A stretch of DNA of 36,539 bases from Nitrospirota bacterium. Lineage in GTDB: Bacteria; Nitrospirota; Nitrospiria; Nitrospirales; Nitrospiraceae. The notes below the pieces were generated by a model. That model saw nothing but the letters and a program-made list of their open reading frames with translations, had not been told where the DNA came from and ran no database searches. The position numbers were made by a program, and so were the translations under genes. Position 1 is the first letter of the stretch, and each line of letters begins with the position of its first letter. Below, one piece after another: positions 34,557-36,539 of this stretch. The stretch spans positions 1-36,539 of the forward strand of contig JACQEY010000051.1 in assembly GCA_016200355.1 (NCBI GenBank), read 5' to 3'.

Positions 34557-34726
34557 AGGCAGCGGAAGAACCATTTCGGCACAGAAGAGCTTCGACGAAC
34601 GGCGCGTCTAAGACAAGCTCGGTCTGTCTGATTATCTGGTTTGTTTTGTTCACCTAGTTGGTCTTGTTGAACCAAACAAACGAGACAAACCCAATAAACC
34701 AAATAACAGCTTTCTTCCGCTTGCAG
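34557..34726. repeat. Dispersed palindromic element, arms made of 9-bp units (copy 2)
   Basis: The ends GGCAGCGGAAGAA (left) and the reverse complement of TTCTTCCGCTTGC (right) form terminal inverted repeats. Inside, 34635-34670 holds four 9-mers close to TCTGGTTNN, and 34668-34703 holds four in reverse orientation. One 8-base unit at 34627 marks an indel. Positions 34602-34630 match the copy at 6505-6533 in 26 of 29 bases. It lies between two convergent genes and could serve as a two-way terminator. Confidence 0.78.
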
Positions 34727-34732
34727 ACGCTT

Positions 34733-35158
34733 TCAGCGGCGCCTCGATTCAACTGGAAAACCTGCTGCAAGCCAGGCATTCATGCTGCCGGTGACGTTAT
34801 AGACATGACGATAACCCAAGTCGGCGAGCGTTTCTGCCGCAATGTTGCTGCGATGACCGGACTGGCAATAGACCACCAGATGATCCTCCAGCTGGGCGCC
34901 GATTTCACGATGCCGAGCTTGAATTTCTCTGAACTCAATGTTCAGATCGGTGCCGGGAATGTATCCTGTCGCATGTTCTTCCTCCGATCGGACATCAATC
35001 AGGATGAAACCCTTCTGCGACATCGAAGGCGCCTTGGTCAATCCGGTACGCAATTGCTGGACTGTGAGCAAGTAGGAATGATGGGCTGACACACCACTGA
35101 TCGAGATCCCAGATAGCAGAAACAGACCGAGAACTACGGCGACAATTCGCAAGGTCAT
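34733..35158 (-). CDS. Periplasmic rhodanese-like sulfurtransferase
   Basis: Residues 1-25 form a signal peptide (ending GVSAHH). The rest is a single rhodanese domain: FILIDVRSEEEHATGYIPG, then the active-site loop CQSGHRS with C98, and GYRHVYNVTGSMNAWLAAGFPV at the end. It probably carries persulfide sulfur in the periplasm. The start has a very good GAAAGGAGG ribosome-binding site. It is divergent from the lipoprotein gene; the 77-base gap contains two short inverted repeats (GAGTG...CACTC and TGAGA...TCTCA) that could be operators. Confidence 0.88.
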   Translation of the reverse strand: MTLRIVAVVLGLFLLSGISISGVSAHHSYLLTVQQLRTGLTKAPSMSQKGFILIDVRSEEEHATGYIPGTDLNIEFREIQARHREIGAQLEDHLVVYCQSGHRSNIAAETLADLGYRHVYNVTGSMNAWLAAGFPVESRRR

Positions 35159-35235
35159 GTTTGCCTCCTTTCAATAAAAAATAGAGTGGTGAATCACTCG
35201 ACTGAGATTGCTCTCATGAGTATGATAGGGACCGT

Positions 35236-35544
35236 ATGAAGACTTGGTCAAGCCTCTCCGTCCTCCTCGTTGTCGCCTTGGCCGGTTGCGGAGAGGGGGC
35301 AAAACTGCTTCAGGAAGAGAAAGACGGAGGGGTTGTCGCCTATCCCTTTATTGGGGAGCAGGGTCCGATGCTCTCCTCGTTTCGCACAGACGCCCTTGCC
35401 CTCATGAAGGAGAAATGCGGCGGACCCTATATCATCGTGCAGGAAGGGGAGACGAGAGGCCGCACCCGCATGGCCAGCCCAGTAGAAGGCGCGCAGGAAA
35501 CCATACAGGAGCGCCGCTGGGGCATTCAGTTTCAGTGTAAGTGA
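35236..35544 (+). CDS. Small lipoprotein, 102 aa
   Basis: A signal peptide with lipobox LAGC (C18) marks it as a lipoprotein. The mature part is short and polar, with two further cysteines (C61 and C101) that might pair. Its C-terminal half (KEKCGGPYIIVQEGETR...WGIQFQCK) resembles small bacterial lipoproteins of unknown function in which cysteine-glycine-glycine is followed by a beta-sheet. AGGGA precedes the ATG. It converges with pyrE, 18 bases away. Confidence 0.75.
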   Translation: MKTWSSLSVLLVVALAGCGEGAKLLQEEKDGGVVAYPFIGEQGPMLSSFRTDALALMKEKCGGPYIIVQEGETRGRTRMASPVEGAQETIQERRWGIQFQCK

Positions 35545-35562
35545 GGCAGTCTCTGCTGAAAT

Positions 35563-36144
35563 TTACGAGTGGGTTAGTTGCGCACTGGTCAGGTCGTCAA
35601 TGGTCAGCAGGCTCACCAGCGTTAGCCCTTCCGCTTCAACCTTGCGCCGCCCATCCTGCTCCTTGCGATCCACGATTACCAAGGCATGCGTCACAGCTAG
35701 GCCGGCACCCCTGGCAGCTGCGACAGCCTTAAGAAGCGAGCCCCCGCTTGTGAGTACATCATCCACGATCACAGCTCGATCCCCTGGTTGAAACGATCCT
35801 TCGATAAGTTTTCCGAGCCCATGATCCTTCGCCTGCTTTCGCACCACGAAGGTCCGCCACGTACGTGGCGGCTGAGCCACGAAGGCAAAATCCGAGATGC
35901 TGGTGGCAATGGAAATCGCTCCGATTTCTAGTCCGCCTAGACAGTCGAGCTCGACCGTCCGCAACGATTCGTACGCGAGGCTGGCCACAAGACGACGCGA
36001 CCCTGGATGGGCCATCAATGACCGGCAATCGACGTAGAAGGGGCTCTTCAATCCAGACGCGAGCGTGAACCCTGTGACGGTGTCCCACTTGAACGATTGG
36101 GTCTTATGGAAGGCTTTTGTTAACTCAACTTTGAGAGGCAGCAT
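35563..36144 (-). CDS. pyrE: Orotate phosphoribosyltransferase
   Basis: The 193-residue product carries the PRPP-binding motif AVIVDDVLTSGGS (125-136) and the orotate-side FVVRKQAKDHG (99-109), with LKSPFYVDCRSL at 32-43. It converts orotate and PRPP to OMP in pyrimidine synthesis. Length is a little short of the E. coli enzyme (213 aa) but normal for the shorter type. It follows the CbiX-like gene by 112 bases on the same strand and has its own candidate promoter. Confidence 0.9.
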   Translation of the reverse strand: MLPLKVELTKAFHKTQSFKWDTVTGFTLASGLKSPFYVDCRSLMAHPGSRRLVASLAYESLRTVELDCLGGLEIGAISIATSISDFAFVAQPPRTWRTFVVRKQAKDHGLGKLIEGSFQPGDRAVIVDDVLTSGGSLLKAVAAARGAGLAVTHALVIVDRKEQDGRRKVEAEGLTLVSLLTIDDLTSAQLTHS

Positions 36145-36170
36145 CCTATAACTCGGTTATTCGGTCGCCT

Positions 36171-36200
36171 ATTGTACACTCGGCGATGGCCCAATTTGAA
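36171..36200 (-). promoter_or_regulatory. Possible pyrE promoter
   Basis: On the minus strand TTCAAA (36200-36195), 18 bases, TACAAT (36176-36171). The -10 is good and the -35 weak; it lies 27 bases before the start. Confidence 0.35.
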
Positions 36201-36230
36201 TCCCGCCATAAATTAATTTCTCTCCGTTGC

Positions 36231-36249
36231 CGCGCGAATACATCGCGCG
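36231..36249 (-). terminator. Perfect short hairpin after the CbiX-like gene
   Basis: CGCGCG (36231-36236), loop of 7, CGCGCG (36244-36249), 8 bases after the stop in the minus direction. There is no T-run, so it may stabilise the mRNA end more than terminate. Confidence 0.3.
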
Positions 36250-36256
36250 ATCCTAG

Positions 36257-36539
36257 TCAGGAAAATCGCTTCACCTGTTCCGCCAACGTGTTCACGACAA
36301 GGTTCAGATCGAACGGCCAGGCGTAACGGAGTTCGATTCCGGGATGCTGCGGCCGCAGACGATCGAGGATTTCTGGAATCTCGATTTCCGAGTGAGAGCC
36401 TCCTGGTGTAAACATCGTCGTGGTCACGGTAATGTGCGTTGCGCCCTTCATGATCAGCTCCTCCACCGATTCTTCCAAGGTCGGCGCACAGAACTCGTTG
36501 TAGGCCACGGCAAAGAGCACCTCCCCAAGATTAGCCCGC
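36257..36539 (-). CDS. CbiX-like sirohydrochlorin chelatase, C-terminal part (cut by window edge)
   Basis: The frame is open to the right edge, so the N-terminus is outside. The 93 visible residues show VAYNEFCAPTLEESVEELI, then GATHITVTTTMFTPGGSHSEIEIPEIL, and a C-terminal HPGIELRYAWPF. These match the CbiX/SirB class II chelatase fold, in which GG/H carries the metal-binding histidine (here GGSH). Such proteins insert Co, Fe or Ni into sirohydrochlorin for cobalamin, siroheme or F430. Which metal is used cannot be told. Confidence 0.75.
   Translation of the reverse strand, partial: RANLGEVLFAVAYNEFCAPTLEESVEELIMKGATHITVTTTMFTPGGSHSEIEIPEILDRLRPQHPGIELRYAWPFDLNLVVNTLAEQVKRFS

Overview
The window reads like the chromosome of a GC-rich, respiratory Gram-negative bacterium, most likely Nitrospira or a close relative in Nitrospirota. 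Three things point there: a complex I operon with two different nuoM genes in a row and no nuoE, nuoF or nuoH; outer-membrane and periplasmic proteins (OmpA family, DsbA-like, rhodanese); and a pyruvoyl-dependent arginine decarboxylase beside an agmatinase. The assignment rests on gene content read by eye, not on a database search.

Region by region. (1) 1-4064 is an accessory segment: the end of an IS3-type transposase, a few poorly recognised genes on the minus strand (one broken by a frameshift), a secreted ankyrin-repeat protein, and at 4035-4064 the 3' end of a tRNA with no tRNA body, as expected for the right end of an island integrated at a tRNA gene. (2) 4294-6458 is an operon: a strong sigma70-like promoter, a deoxyhypusine-synthase-like enzyme, a DsbA-like thioredoxin and a small zinc-ribbon protein. 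(3) 6693-10727 carries an aldehyde dehydrogenase, then arginine decarboxylase, agmatinase and an RluF-type pseudouridine synthase. Arginine decarboxylase and agmatinase give arginine -> agmatine -> putrescine + urea, and the deoxyhypusine-synthase-like enzyme is a likely user of polyamines. (4) 10866-15684 holds a small membrane protein, a PriA homologue whose helicase motifs have decayed, an OmpA-family protein with its own promoter, and a possible small gene. (5) 16094-29831 is the complex I operon nuoABCD-G-IJKL-M1-M2-N. (6) 29960-33537 is a three-gene signalling cluster: CHASE3-type histidine kinase, single-domain response regulator, and REC-kinase-REC hybrid. (7) 33630-36539 holds a phosphodiester-glycosidase-family protein, a periplasmic rhodanese, a small lipoprotein, pyrE and the end of a CbiX-like chelatase.

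The complex I looks rewired. It has four antiporter-like subunits (L, M1, M2, N), a NuoL with a lengthened C-terminal lateral-helix region, and a NuoG with one more [4Fe-4S] motif than the usual subunit. It has no NADH-oxidising NuoE/NuoF, which fits an electron partner other than NADH, such as ferredoxin. The quinone-site subunit NuoH must come from elsewhere in the genome.

The most unusual structural signal is a set of intergenic inverted repeats whose arms are built from degenerate short tandem units. The unit length is constant within each hairpin but differs between hairpins: 9 bp at 6521-6634 and 34621-34703, 7 bp at three places inside the nuo operon (nuoD/G, nuoJ/K, and the end of nuoM2), and 6 bp at 8206-8274. 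The two 9-bp copies share flanking sequence and end sequences although they lie 28 kb apart, so they are copies of one dispersed element. The 7-bp ones supply or replace ribosome-binding regions and even encode the C-terminal tail of NuoM2.
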